Of a stretch of DNA of 64,000 nucleotides, positions 1-12,440 are shown in pieces. The DNA is taken from NCBI GenBank assembly GCA_024362935.1, contig JANCRA010000032.1:6685001-6749000 (forward strand), written 5' to 3'. A program made the translations under genes and the position numbers. Positions within the stretch are counted from its first letter, which is position 1. The number at the start of each line of letters is the position of its first letter. Origin of the DNA: Setophaga petechia (Eukaryota > Chordata > Aves > Passeriformes > Parulidae). Below the pieces are notes generated by a model. That model worked only from the letters and a program-made list of their open reading frames with translations. It was not told where the DNA came from and did no database searches.

Positions 1-560
1 CAAAATTTATTGAAATTGTAAAGAGAATAAAAGTCCCATGGTGACCATTCAACAAATAATGTCTGTTCTCAGCTCTACAGTACTTTGCATTTCTTAACTA
101 AAAGCCAAATATTGTCAGAGAGGTCAATACACAGTTCTGGTTTTTCCATGGTTTACATGAAAACATCTGAATTACTGCATGTGACAGGCACAGAGAATAG
201 CAGCTGGGGTGCAGTGGGAGGGAAATGCAGCCCGGCATGGTGGTGCCTCTGGAGGTACTGCAGAGCAGGTCCGTGTGTGGGGCAGGATGTTATCGGGAGG
301 GTCCTGGCCACGGATTCTCCTCCCTTGTACAAGTGCATTAAACAATGGTGCAGTAGTTTCACTGTTTGGCAAAGGTAATGGACGCAGTATTATGTCGTGG
401 CCATGTATACTTTGGTACTTGATATTAGAGTCCCAGAAAAGCCTCTTGTTTGTCAATGGGCCTCTGTCTTACAGACAAAGGGATACGTATGCTGCCAACA
501 AACATTAAGTTTTTTATTATTCTACTTTTTACAAAACTGTGTTTGAAGGGGACTTATTAT
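1..560. other. Gene-free AT-rich sequence
   Basis: No credible coding frame is seen; the short overlapping ORFs on both strands have no recognisable domain. An AATAAA polyadenylation hexamer is present on the minus strand at about 7-12 and on the plus strand at about 26-31, so a 3' UTR of a gene lying to the left cannot be excluded, but nothing else supports it. Confidence 0.4.
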
Positions 561-602
561 TTTTGTAAACTAAAGGCTGGCTGCATTTAAATTCAAAGCT
601 GC

Positions 603-995
603 ATCCCGAGCTGCCCGGGCCACCATTGTTGGGAAGAGCAGGGAGAGAGAGCAGAGGAGGGGAAGCTCTCCGCTGGGAGCGGGGCCCACACAGCGAGCAG
701 GCGCCGTGCGGTGCCCGGGGGAGCGGCGGCTGCGGGGCACGGCCAGGCCGGCAGCACCAGCCTGCCCCGGGGCCCAGGCAGGGCACGGTCCATGGGAGCA
801 GCCCCCGTGTGCCCCATCCACCCACCCATCTCATGGGCAAGGCTCCCCCCGGGGCTTCAGCCAGGGGAAGGGGCACAGAGGCTGGAGCACAGCTCCCGGT
901 GCTAGAGCTGGGCAGAGGAACACCCCAAGCAGCCAAACCCCCCTGTCTGTGGGCACTGGCGAGCTCCGGCCTGCCGAGGCTGCGCTTCATGCCAA
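603..995. promoter_or_regulatory. CpG-rich block (small CpG island candidate)
   Basis: The stretch is strongly GC-rich compared with the AT-rich DNA on both sides, and CpG dinucleotides are dense, especially at about 640-760 (clusters such as GGCGCCGTGCGG and GAGCGGCGGCTGCGG). Vertebrate DNA is usually depleted of CpG, so local retention suggests an unmethylated island, possibly a promoter or enhancer. Several ORFs overlap here on both strands, as expected where stop codons are rare; their peptides are Pro/Ala/Gly/Arg-rich and unrecognised. No TATA box, clear initiator or strong splice donor was identified, so direction and target gene are unknown. A decayed GC-rich tandem or orphan island is the alternative. 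Confidence 0.35.
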
Positions 996-1039
996 GCACC
1001 ACATGCACAGGCAGGAGAGGGAGCAACCACCACCTTGGC

Positions 1040-4000
1040 TAAGGAGAGCTGAAGTTCCAGCCCATCTCATGGACATGCCTACAGGAATCACATGTTTACA
1101 GGCATGAGTGTGTACACAAACACATCTATTTATACACACATGCCTTCAGAGGGGCTGACTGGCCTTCCATCTCTCTTCACCAAGGATATCCCAAAACTCC
1201 AGGAATGTCCTAGTGCAGTGGCATCTCATGGTCAACATGCTTGGTAGGGTTGCAATTACAAAGTATGCTGCCTTTGCTCCTAGAGAAGGAGGGAGAAATG
1301 GGTTTTTCTGTTGGAATACTTTCTCTTTCGAGTCGATAATCATAAAATCTCTTCATAATTTCTCTGAGGTCCTCATTTCTTTTTTAATGAAGGTGTTTAC
1401 ATTCCTAATTAAGGAGTGCATTAAGCCTAGTGGTACCTTATCTGATAAAACCATTAGTAGGCTATGTCAAGCTAAGCCTTTCAAGGTAGCAAGCTAGCTT
1501 TAAAACTGGTTATCCTCTGGGCTGAAATATGCAAACCAAGAGCTCACAATTAACTTGGGTTAATTACAAAATACCAGAAATGTAATAATATATTTAAAAA
1601 TACAACACAGGTGCTAATAACTTTTTTTTAGCTTTCTCCTCCCCTTCTCCTTTTTTCTCCTCTCTGCAAGAGCTCACAGCCTGTCACTTTGTTCCCAAGT
1701 AACACCCCCCCATGCTCCACAGGTGTTAACCACCTTTTTCTCTCATGTGGAGGGGTTCATTAGCATAACAAGATTGATCCAAGAATTCTTGCTTGTGCCT
1801 TGCAGTTAGCATGGATTTTACTGGTGCCTTCTAGACCCGATGAATGAACTAGGCTTGAAATGTTTATTTTTTTCAAGGTATGTCAGTTGGTCTAATAAAA
1901 GACATCACCTATCTCTCCATGCCTATTCTCCCAACACCCCCATCACATGACTCAGGAAAACTTTGAGACACCACCTTCTTGCCACACAAAGTGTCAGCTG
2001 GTGGAAGTACCCACTGAACCTCCTTCCTTGTGACTGCACCCTGCCTGTTTGGGAGCAGCTATTGCTTTCTAGCATGGCACACTCAGCTGCTTGTACAGCA
2101 GCTTAATAAACTCACTTAAATAAGACTGGTTTTGAGGGACAAGGCAGGATTCTTCAATTCAGTGGTTGCTCTTTTGATGTGACCTGTAGGACTGGTCTTA
2201 TGTTCTGTATGCATTTGAGTACCCATATCAAAGTCCAAGGATTACATTGTACCCTCTTTATTAGGAATTAAAGCTTCCTGTCAAGGGGAACTTAGGAGCC
2301 AAGTACTACCTACCAGAACATATTGCACATTTAATTTGTGCAGTGTCTGTACTGTGATTTTACAGGTGAGTGAATAGACTACGAGCGCCCATCTTGGAAG
2401 AAGGGGCCAGTAGTGTCCAGGGGCTGCTTGCTGCAGGTAGCTGAGCAAGCCTCCTGTCAGGGCAGGTGTGGGTCTGCCTTCCATGGGTCCCACTGATGCC
2501 TCAGCCTTAATACCTGTGGCCTGGGAACTGAGGTAGCTGGAAACCATTGCACACGCTGCAGGCCACCCTGCAATGTATGATGGCCAAGCTTTGCCACCTG
2601 CTGAGCTGACAGCAAGCACTCCAGAAAGCACAGGCAAAATGGGGAGTGCAGGCTGGCAAACTAATGACCTGGAAGGCAAGCCTCTGTGGTATTCAGAAAA
2701 TGTATCTGCAGAAAGGAAGCCACATTCCTGCTGCTAGTGCTGTGCCAGATGAGGCTTCCCCCTGTGCACTGCCAGGTGTCTGTGACTCCCTGCCTCAGTC
2801 ACCTGGGAAGAGCTGCTGACTGCCTCTGGCTTGGGACTGCTCACCCTAGCCTACATATTCTCTTCAAATATACTGTATTTAAATCAGCTTTATATTTCCT
2901 CTTCTCCTCACTTCATTAATTGTTCATTTAGCTGATTCACATGCCTTTTATGGTGCCACAACCCGACTAAACTGCTGAGAACAAAAGATATTTTTATCAC
3001 TCATAAGCACATCTACTGCCTCATCCCATTCCAATGACACGGGCACAAGAAAACATGGAGATGCAGTTTCAAAAGCACTACCCTGTCCTGACACAGAGGT
3101 GATGTGATGGAAATATGGCAGAGCACTGTGGAAAAAATAAAGAGGATGGCACCAGAGAATAACTGACACAACAGTGTCATAGTCTTAAAGACCATGAGTT
3201 TCATGATCTTGATTTTTATCATCTAGATGTTGCATGTTTAAAAGTTTAAAGTCATTTAAAGCTGCTTTTTGATAAGAGTCTTAGGACATGTCATGAGTCT
3301 GCTGTAACTGTGAACTCAACCTCAGGTTTTATAATACTCTGTGTTGCTGTAGAAAAAACTAAATGGGGATAGGAAAGGGACCTCTGTGAAGCAATGACAG
3401 TTCTAAGATGTATGGAAGACAAGGAGCCAGTGGGAGTATTTAAAGTTATCTCCAGAAACATCCGGTATGATCAAATAAATATGATCTTTTCTGTTACCTA
3501 CCAGAAAGTGACACGTTTTCCTACCAGATGCTGAGGAACGTTGTTTTGAATAAATACAGGTCCTGACAGCTGCTTTAATAGTTATGTGTAATACCTCATT
3601 GGCCCTAAGACATTTTAGACTTGCTGTTCTCTAAAAATGAGAACTTCCTATAGCTCCTCTTAGAATCTTGGGAATGTGAAGCATCACCCACAAATAGCTG
3701 AATACCTTCTGTTCCCTCTAACTGCAGCGCTTGCTGAGAAAGGAGAAATGCAGGGACAGCACTAATTGTACTGCACATTTAAAATCAGATGTGAATCATC
3801 CTCCCCATAAAAAACATTAGAATAGATTTAATACTGCCCCACCAATGGTTAATTTAATGTTTTACCATATGTCCCAGGAGTGTTCTCTTTACACACTTCA
3901 CAAGTGAAGGTTGGCAAAGCTCAATCTCCTGAACAGGATTCCAACTCCACTGGGGGGCAGTGCATTAGCACATATATTAATAATGCACTCACCTGCTTCT

Positions 4001-4254
4001 GAGAAAGCAAGATTTCCAGAGAAATGTTTAGCTAACGTGAGACATTCTGCTCAATGGAACAAATATGCACAAACATCTCTCCTAAATGTACTGTTAGATT
4101 ACTGACTTGCTAGCTAAACAACCAATGCTAACCTGAGGATGAAACCAAGTCTGAGTACAGAGATAGTTTAAACTATTTATTGGCACCAGGATCAACAGAT
4201 TCTAAATTAGCTACAAAGCTGCAGGGAATCCTGAAATGTGAAATCAGTTTGGTG

Positions 4255-4259
<5 letters not shown>
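1040..4259. other. Unique non-coding stretch
   Basis: No gene is recognised. A pyrimidine-rich run lies at about 1621-1670. ORFs here (the longest 132 codons, minus, 2281-2679) show no domain or signal peptide and are within chance expectation. A GTGAGT donor-like site on the minus strand near 3977 follows an open frame of only about 17 codons and is not convincing. Confidence 0.5.

Positions 4260-4285
<26 letters not shown>
4260..4285 (+). repeat. Poly(T) homopolymer run of 26
   Basis: An uninterrupted run of 26 T residues on the plus strand, the longest homopolymer in the window. It could be the A-tail of a minus-strand retrocopy, but the adjoining sequence on the left (the expected body of a minus-strand insert lies to the right) is not recognised and no target-site duplication was seen. 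Confidence 0.9.
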
Positions 4286-4289
4286 AATT

Positions 4290-5720
4290 CTTAGCCCCTC
4301 AGGAGATTTGAGATGGTTTGATCTTCATCTGGAGACTTGTCAAAATTCCATAGAAACCTAGTAGCCTGCCAACATGGGTGGTTGCTGCTTGCAGGCATTT
4401 TGACATGGCAGAGGTCCTGTCTGCACGCTGCAAACCTGTATCCGTCAGAGGCTGCCTGGAACAGCATGAAACCATGAAACCAGAAGCTGTGCGGTGTCAG
4501 AACGCCGTGTGCAGGACTGCAGGGTAATGTATGCACATCCCAACTCTCCCAGGGCCGCCAAACTGTGGGAGGAATCCATCTGGCCCCTTAATTATTCTGA
4601 GCTCTGCCTAGGAGTTAAACCCCACAGGGTGCTGCCACACCTCTATACCAGGGTTTGGGTGGGATGGTGCTCTGTGCTCTCTCGTTGGAAGAGAAATGAA
4701 GACTGGAGGGCAGGTGGGGAGGAGAGATGAGGCTGGGCAGAAGCAGAAACCAGGGCAAAAGTCTTGGCATGGAGTGCTGCTGTCCAGACCAGGAGCCTGC
4801 ACTGGAGAGAGGGCACTGAGGATAGAAACAGGAATGGGAAATGTGACATAACTGGAAGGCAGCAGAGCACAGGCTGCAGTGGCCCTTTGGTGGGGTCCTG
4901 CCTGCTGGCTGCTCCACAGGCAGTTGCCTGGTGGCGTTTGGGTTACATGACTCTGGAAAATGGAGTGGGGCCTCCAGGTCTGGAGGTAATCAGAGTGCAT
5001 AGGCCTCCAGGCTTGGAAGCAATCACAGCGTGATGGAATGGACTGGGTTGCTGGGGCTTCACAAAGCAGAACTGGAGCCATCCTGTGCTGAGCAGTGGGA
5101 GGGGAAGATTATGAGCCTTAAACTAGCCTTGTGATGAGGCTCAAGCTCTTGCAGGCATGGGAAAAGACAGCTTGACAGAAAGCTGGGATGTCTGGCCCAT
5201 GGCAGCACAAAGAGACATGCTCACATTTCCCCAGCAGGGCTCCACTATGCTGTGCCAAGTGCCTAGGGATGGTGGCAAGAATTAGAGCCATGAATTAGTC
5301 AGTAGGACAAAACTTAGTTACACACCAACCTGAAGGAAGACATGTAGGTATTCTGGCCTGAACCCAGGGCCTGGAAATTGAGGGATACACATACATACAG
5401 CAGCTACCATAGGTGAAACACAGGAATTACATGGCAGGAAAGAAGGCACTTGGGCAGGACCTGCCTTTCCGAGTGAAGCCCTCACCCTGAGCAGTGCACG
5501 TGGAGGAACCGGTTAGCTCAGAGGAGTCTGAGCTGGCAGGCAGACTGGGACTGCCCAGGACATGTCCCTGGGAGAGACATATTCTTTCTGTAACTCAGTC
5601 ACCCTCTTGCTGGGGCCTTAACCTGCTGTCACTGGGGTCCTCATAATGGTTTTGCAGTTGCATGGCTGAGGGGAGATGGGTGCTTCCCTGTGTCGTGTTT
5701 CAGGTGGTAAAGAAATGTAA
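4290..5720. other. Moderately GC-rich non-coding stretch
   Basis: Composition is richer in G and C than the surroundings, and a Pro/Ser/Cys-rich minus-strand ORF of 157 codons (4608-5081) runs through it. Its repetitive, low-complexity peptide and overlap with two other open frames argue against coding. It contains a two-copy 33-bp tandem and ends at the CR1 element. Confidence 0.45.
4969..5034 (+). repeat. 33-bp tandem duplication, two diverged copies
   Basis: Two adjacent copies begin with GGCCTCCAGG at 4969 and 5002. Each continues through a similar block (TGGA-GTAATCAGAG- versus TGGAAGCAATCACAG-), giving a period of 33 bp with several mismatches, so the duplication is not recent. Confidence 0.75.
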
Positions 5721-5723
5721 CAT

Positions 5724-6205
5724 ATCCACACCTCACTACAAAAAGCACATTGAGGTGCTGAAGTGTGTCCAAAGAAGGCAATGAAGCTGGTAAATGGGCA
5801 GTGATCTGGAGCACAAGCCTGATGAGGAGCAGCTGAGGGAGCTGAGGGTGTTTAGTCTGGAGAAGAGGAGGCTCAGAAGGGACCTAGGACCACCTGAAAG
5901 GAACCTGTAGGCATTTGGAGGTCTCTTTCTTCTCCCAAGTGATAAGCAATAGAAGAACAAATGGTCTCAAGTTGCACTCAGGGAAGTTTAGATTGTATAT
6001 TATGAAAAATTTATTCACTGAAAGGGTGGTCAAGCATTGGAACAGGCTGTCCAGGGAAGTCACCATCCCTCGAAGTGTTAAAAAATCATGTGGATATGGC
6101 AGTTGGGGACATGGTTTAGTGGTGGACTCAGCAGTGCTGGGCTAATAGTAGGGCTCAGTGTTCTTAGAAGTATTTTCCAACCTTAAAGATTCTGCTACCT
6201 GCACC
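5724..6205 (+). mobile_element. CR1 LINE fragment, 3' end, plus orientation
   Basis: This is the 3' part of a chicken-repeat-1 (CR1) non-LTR retrotransposon. Diagnostic motifs appear in consensus order: CATTGAGGTGCTG near 5749, GAGGAGCAGCTGAGGGAGC near 5823, GAGAAGAGGAGGCTC near 5861, a CACCTGAAAGGA segment near 5891, TCAAGTTGCACTCAGGGAAG near 5967, AAAAATTTATTCACTGAAAG near 6005, GGAACAGGCTGTCCAGGGAA near 6039 and GGACATGGTTTAGTGGTGGA near 6107. It corresponds to the end of the reverse-transcriptase ORF and the 3' UTR. The copy is 5'-truncated, as is usual for CR1, and carries many substitutions and small deletions, so it is old and inactive. The terminal octamer repeats typical of CR1 tails are decayed. 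Confidence 0.95.
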
Positions 6206-6431
6206 AGGATTATACCTGTGTTGGATGACTTGCACTAATCCCAGTCACTGTTCTTGTTCCCCTTTGGGTATATTTGAACAGGTTTCAGAGCAGAGTGGAG
6301 CAGAAGTGTTAGAGCTATTTAGCATCCCTCTAGGCTAGGAAGAGGCAGAACTTGCTGGAAGTTTGTGCTTACTCATCAGTCCCTGGATGTTTGGAGCTTG
6401 TGGAGGAGGAGGTTCTCACCGGGCTTTGTGA

Positions 6432-6480
6432 GTTTTGTTTTGTTTTGCTTTGTTTTGCTTTGCTTTGCTTTGTTTTCTTT
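6432..6480 (+). repeat. (TTTTG/CTTTG)n pentamer microsatellite
   Basis: About ten tandem pentamers alternating between GTTTT and GCTTT forms. The two classes are interleaved rather than randomly scattered, which points to slippage after a point substitution in one unit. Confidence 0.9.
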
Positions 6481-6489
6481 TTCAGGGCT

Positions 6490-9400
6490 GGACATGCCAT
6501 GAAGAGTTTTGTTGGTGAGCCTTGCAGCAAGGAACAGATTGACCTCACCACGGTCAATCTGGGCTGGTAGATCACACTTGGACTTCACAAAGAAGAAGGA
6601 AAGGGCTGAGGAGGCACTCAGAGAAATGGCCTGACTAGGTCCCACACAGCTTAGCTGCTGTAGTAGGGCTATGGGAGGATGAGGGGTGAAGTGGGATGTG
6701 CTGGGCTCTGGGAGGGAGAGATGGGCTCTTGGGATCAGAGCAGTAGGTCCCTGGCAGAGAAGAAATGCTACATGTCTGGCTGGAAGTATGTCACTCCACT
6801 CAGCTTGTGGATAGCACAGCAGTGCAAGGCAGAAAGCAGAGCTGGCTAAAACTAGCTAAGATAATTCTAAGAAGATTAAAAATAATTTTGGCAATTAATG
6901 GATAATTCATATTTATCAGGATTATAAGAAAGAAGAAGAATAGCTTACAGCTGTAGATTTAAATGCTTTTTTTACTGTACTGGTACTTAAGACTTCACTG
7001 TAATTGCAGCAGTGAGAGGCTGAAGGGTCTCCTTGGATTACAGTTGCCTGCAATTCAGATGACACTGCAAACACTTCTTTAGTTCTCATGGATCTTTATT
7101 GGAAAACTTGGGCCATAGATACTTACTGGTGTGCATATTGCATCTCCATTGTATGGCCTTCATGCAGTTTATTACTAAACATGGAAGAAATTAATTCTCC
7201 CTATATTTCATTTCTATCACATCTGACAGCTTTGTAGTTTGTGTCTGTGTGTGCGATATTTGTGGCCAAGTATTTTAACATAAAAATTCCTTTTGCAAGG
7301 CCAGAATGGATATTTTTCCTATACTTAATCTCCTGCTTTTTTCAGCAATTTTGATGATGAAGTAACATTAATAGAATAAAGTTTACACTGAAACAAATCT
7401 CAGAACTACATGAAATTAACCTAATTAAAACAAAATTCTTGCATCTTCTCAGCTGTACTTTCTTTAAAATATGTGTACCTCCAAGGCACACCCAAAAAGA
7501 CCAGACTATAAAGCCATCAGATTCTGCAGAGAATTATACAGACCTTTGATAATTCATTGTATTAGTACATTAAAGGGCATCCTGTCAGAAAAAGAAAAAA
7601 GATGTTTCTGTGATAAGTGCTTATTTTATATAAAAGTTATCAAATTAGTCAGTTGTCAAAAAATCACCAGGACAAGATGGGACCTCAAGAAATTATCTTC
7701 TGATTCACACTCAGAACAGTCACCCTTCTGATTCATACTAAGAGAATCATTCTCTGCCACACCAAAAAACTTTTATCTAACTGCATCTTGGGAACCTCCA
7801 GTGACAGAGACTACACAGTTCTCCTTCATCTCTTTATTCCACTGCTTTCCCATTCCTGCTGTTAGGCAGCTTCTCTGTATGTCTCATCTGCATATCTCCA
7901 TTCACTTGGAGCTGCTGCTGTTTTTCTTACCCACCACAGACATGAAGGATTATTTCCTTCTGCTCTGCAATGGTCTCCTAGGTATCTGTGACCTCAGCTT
8001 GGTCATATTTTATGTAAAACAGCTCTGATTCATCCAGTCTTGCACCATTACCCATGATTTCTAGAACTCTGTCTACTTGTGCTTCTACCTGGATGTTCTC
8101 CACTGTGATCTCATCTTTCTTGAAATGAAAGCTGAACAGAGTAATTCTATGAAATCCTTGGCCCCCCTGGATAGAGCATTGCATGAAAAAGTTTATAAAT
8201 TCTTTTTCACACATCCCTAGATGAAGTTCTGAGAGAATAAAGGTCCTAAATTCAGCTAGGGATCTGCTGAAGACTAAAATCTCATGTATTAAGCTGCTAC
8301 AAGTTTGAAGCTGGTTAGTCTTCGACTTGCTCTTCTCATTTCTTCCCCATAAGCTATTTGGCATTACTACCAAGATGAGAAAAAAATATCTTGCATTTGT
8401 AAGACATATATCAGTTTTGCACTGTTTCTATTTATACCCCAGCAAATACATTCCAGTTGTGCCTAACAACTGTCCTGGGTTTTTCATTCTGCTGGAGTAA
8501 ACTCTACTGAATTTTCTGTTCTACCAGTGATGCCATAGCAACACATTCCCATTCTTCATGCTCCTAGCTTTGCCAGGCTGGTAAAGGGGATGTTGAGACT
8601 GCTATGGTAAGAGAGCTTTTATCTGGAGAACAAAAGCAATCTGCACCCTCAGAAAGCTGTCATCATCTCTCCTGCAGACTGCTGAGCCATGCCAGCTCAC
8701 ATCTTTTTGCTGTGATGATGGATGAAAGCAGTGGCTCCAGCAACATGAGCTGCTATTTTGAGTTGGATGCTCAAGTTGCTGAAAAAGATGTTTCTGGCAG
8801 AATATCTTTGCAATATTTCCACTACAAAATCTGCTTTTATCCTCAAATTCTAATGTCTCTTTTTTGAGGACTGAATGTTTTACAGGCAACACACTTGCAT
8901 GGTCAGGAGAGAATACAGTTATGAGGGCTGGCAAGAACAGTTCTACTTTAGACAGAGCTGGGAAATTGCTCCCCTATGTCCATTAACTTCTCCAAATATC
9001 TCCTATGTCACTTGTTGGCCAACTCTGAGCTCAAGCTACTGGAGGATGCCTTAATAGATAACTTCTATTTTAACAAAACAACACAAAACTATCAATGTCT
9101 GCAAATATTCATTGCAGATATTTAACTGCTCTTTAGAACAACTATGTTAAAATTTGGTTAACTCCTTAAGTGACCTGGGAAAAATGGGGTCACTAATTGC
9201 ATTTACCTGCCATCCTGGGTGTAAAAGCAAAGCAGACTGATATGTAATGAGTAGAGCCCAGGAAATGTTATAGTGAAACTTATATCTTGTCTTTTTAGAG
9301 TACATTGGCAATGGCTTAGTGTTGGCCACATTTTCTTCTGCATAGAAGACTGAAGGATGTCTTTCACATGGAGACACTGAGCTTCTCAGAGGCTTTCTTT

Positions 9401-9930
9401 AGTGTTAAGCAGTGACTGCTCCTCCAGAACCAGCACCTCTGTACCTCGTAGATCAACAACTTAGAAGAAGTATGGGAAGCTTTGATTGCATACAAACCCT
9501 AATATTTTCCCATCATTCACACTATGTGCCCCCTACTAAACCAAAGTTATGGCAATCAGAGGGGGAATTTTCCATGTAGGGGGTGGAATTTTAAAGGACC
9601 CCATCTTACAGGTTGCAGTAAAACCAAGACCCAAGGGCAAAAGAGAGATGATGAAAATATATGTTTTCAGCTTTCTGCTTTTTTTTCAGTCTCCTAAAAA
9701 GATAGTGCATTGAAAATATACTGGAGTGCCATGCAGGTATATTATTGCTCACCTGACTTTGCACCCTGAGAAAGCACTAGCTGGAGTCAAGTATCTGCTT
9801 TGAAAGAGTCAAACAGGTCAAAATTCTGCTTACACTATCACATGAGCAAGCCAGTGCTAACTGAATGTTTTTGGAGAGGTACAGGATGGGGGAAGACCGT
9901 GTCTTTTCTGCCAGCAACTCTCAATTCTAG
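6490..9930. other. Unique non-coding stretch
   Basis: AT-rich sequence without recognised repeats. It includes one minus-strand ORF of 131 codons at 7978-8373, described separately. Short ORFs at 8602-8934 (minus) and 8604-8867 (plus) lie antisense to each other and are unrecognised. Confidence 0.45.
7931..8373 (-). other. Unrecognised 131-codon ORF, possible exon remnant
   Basis: A minus-strand open frame runs from an ATG at 8373 to a TAG at 7980-7978. The peptide is of mixed, non-low-complexity composition with an acidic C-terminal half (segments such as FKKDEITVENIQVEAQVDR and LDESELFYIKYDQAEVTD). Reading past the single TAG, the same frame stays open (ETIAEQKEIILHVC) until a good donor-like site, GG|GTAAGA, at 7931/7930. 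That pattern could be a decayed exon or transposon ORF with one stop. I do not recognise the protein, and an ORF of this size is near what chance allows in 64 kb, so it may simply be random. Confidence 0.15.
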
Positions 9931-9935
9931 CTGTT

Positions 9936-9953
9936 GGGATGGGATGGGATGGG
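9936..9953 (+). repeat. (GGGAT)n microsatellite
   Basis: Consecutive TGGGA pentamers, nearly four copies without interruption, in otherwise unique sequence. Confidence 0.9.
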
Positions 9954-10064
9954 ACCATATTGTTTTGAGTTTATGTTGATTGAAAAGCTTGTATGTACAT
10001 GAAAGCCAGCTGGAGGAATGGGGGAAGCCTTCTCTTTGTCTGAATCAGCTGACACACAACTAGG

Positions 10065-10136
10065 CCATACTAGTAATACCTCATACCCATACTAGTACTA
10101 GTACTAGTACAGAAATACCCATACTAGTAATACCTC
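10065..10136 (+). repeat. Nested ACTAGT repeat with flanking 18-bp direct repeats
   Basis: An 18-bp sequence beginning CCATACTAGTAATACC occurs at 10065-10082 and again, identically, at 10119-10136. Between them lies a run of TAGTAC hexamers at 10091-10110. The hexamer is contained within the longer repeat, so the array probably arose by slippage or duplication of the CTAGTA core. Confidence 0.9.
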
Positions 10137-10139
10137 CTT

Positions 10140-12435
10140 CAGTACTTCCTGGAGCACCTTGAGGTGCTGCCTAGAGTCAGTTGGTGTAGTAACCTCCCCT
10201 CCTAAACAGGACAGATTTTGAAAGCTACCTCCCAAATCAACTGGATTTATTTTAATTAGTTACATTTTATGTTAAAAACATGTGTGTGTTGTTTCTGCAG
10301 GGCAAGTTAGGAAAAAACCAGCAAAGTGATACCTGCAGATCTGATCTGGGATCTATGATGGGGCAGGCATGTACATCAGTGAGGAGTGGAGAAGGGTGGC
10401 ACAGATAGGTTTAGATGTTGTTTAGAAAGATAACCCGCCCAAAAATAACTGATGCTCCTGGGCAACATGTGGGCTTGAGAGGAGCTGGTGCTGCTGCCTG
10501 CATGGAGCTCAGTGTCCACACACCAGGAGGAGACAGGAGGCAAGGCAGGACATGCAGTGAACCCACTATCTTAGAGCTGAGAATGGTAAATCCATCAAAT
10601 AGCTTTGAAGAGCCAGAAGCAGAAATACATTGTTTACTCCTTAAAACCTAAAATGTTATACAATTTGGAAACAGAATGGATGAGACTTCGTAGAATGAGA
10701 AATTTTGAGGGCTATTTTTTTCCTGTTATAAATAGCTTTCCTCCTTGGTGGCTGGTAGGACAGCCAGACTTTAACCCTCAGCCATTTCTTTTGTCTTTTT
10801 TAGAGCTGGAACAGATGATGGTAGTAACCTCACCTTAAATTAAGCTTAGTTTTAATAAACATGCTTCTAGGATGTAGAACTCAGCTTCTTTTTTGTGACC
10901 AGATATCTTGACCACCCTGAAATCAGAGCTGCTGATTACCATGGCTCCTCACATCCTTCCACCTTCACTACACTGTAGATAGCAAGTCACACTAATATTA
11001 GCAAATTTGTTATACCTAGAAGCATTGTTTTGCAGCCCTATAGGAAACTAATAGTGATTGCTGCAGAGCTCTTGAAAACAGCTCCATGGTTTCTGGAGTC
11101 CAAAGGCAAAATTCATAAAGTATTTTATGGTGCTGGTGAACTCACCTAGCCCAGATTTTTGGGAGGTAGTATTTCTAAGCTAAAAAATTGCAGCAAGGTG
11201 GTTATTCCTTACTGGTCACAAATAAAATTTAAAGTAATTCTGCCCTTCCTTCAGGTTAAAATGTCTGCTGCTATCAATATGTAAATAAGTCAGACACAGA
11301 CAGTTCTGGATCACACAGGTAACTGTGGTGTTCAGTGGATATAAATAACAAGGAACTATTACCTCTTGGAGAAGCTGTTTTGGTAAATTCAAGTCTAAGC
11401 ATGAAGCAAGAGAAACATAAATTTTAGGCTTTTCCTGTCAAACACGCTGTCTCGTCCCACTGGTTTGAAAAAGAGCAGTTGTTTCCCTTAGAACAGCATG
11501 AAAGCCTTGGGGAAAATTAAAATGGTGAGAGATTCAGTATGTAAAATATACAGTGCAGAACACTAGAGAAATCTCAGTCTGGGAATGAAGAATCACTCTT
11601 GTCACGAGCTGGCAGGAATTTTATCCCTCATTTACACAAAATTGAATTTGGGGAATTGATCGGTGTGCCTGCTAGGTGAGCCATCTACTGGCTGCTCAAT
11701 GCAGTGCCCAGCAGCTGACCACCTCCATCAACTCCTCGTGTTAATAGGTTGAGGAAATCTAATGCAGGAAGATGTGTGCCTATGTGAAACAAGATGTTAA
11801 TTAGCCGTTGCTGGAAAATATAATTCGAAGAATTTCTGGAAGAAGAAATGCCAAGTTTCTAGTTAAACTTGTTGAGTATCTCTGGCAAATTTGAGTAAGA
11901 AACTTTCTCTGGAGAGTCTATAAAAATAACTGTTCAAGCCAAGTAAACAATGTATTCACTGTGACAACTTTTGTCTTTGTGTCAGCTCTGATTTTCACAG
12001 ATTATGATGAATGCAAAAACGAAAAACTAAAATAACACTAAAGGCTTGTAAGCGGGGAGGGGATTCTAGGAGAGGACCTGAACTGGTAATGTGAACTAAA
12101 CCCATGGAGTTAAAGCACATTAGACCTCTATGGCTTCTTCTGAAGGTGGCTGCTAGAGCATTCTCAATCTGCTTACTTAATTAATTTAATATCCAGCATG
12201 AAGAAACCTGGAACAACCTAAGACTCACATCACCGTGAAGCCACAAAAGCACTGAGGGCCACACATATAATTGTTCTCCCATGCTTGACATGGCTGCTGC
12301 TGCTTTCCTCTGCTTAAGTCCTGCATGTTGGCATCCCTTCTAGCTGCAGCTTTCTCTGAGATGCATCTGTATGAAACTCCCTGACTGTGGTGCAGCTGGA
12401 AAAGGGGGATCTCCTCTCATAGGGAAAGACAAGGT
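10140..12435. other. Unique non-coding stretch
   Basis: Nothing recognised. Two short plus-strand ORFs (10415-10651 and 10605-10838) overlap and have no domain. A minus-strand CTAG|GTGAGT donor-like site near 11146 has only a tiny open segment upstream. Confidence 0.5.
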
Positions 12436-12440
12436 CTTCC

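Noticed and set aside
4260..4285. Poly(T) run as the tail of a processed pseudogene
   Set aside because: No recognisable cDNA-like sequence or target-site duplication next to it.
4608..5081. 157-codon minus-strand ORF
   Set aside because: Pro/Ser/Cys-rich low-complexity peptide in GC-richer DNA, overlapping other open frames and a tandem duplication.
5509..5521. CCGGTTAGCTCAG, identical to the A-box region of a tRNA-Ile or tRNA-derived SINE head
   Set aside because: No matching B box or cloverleaf follows, and the next 100 bp do not resemble a tRNA or a known avian SINE body.
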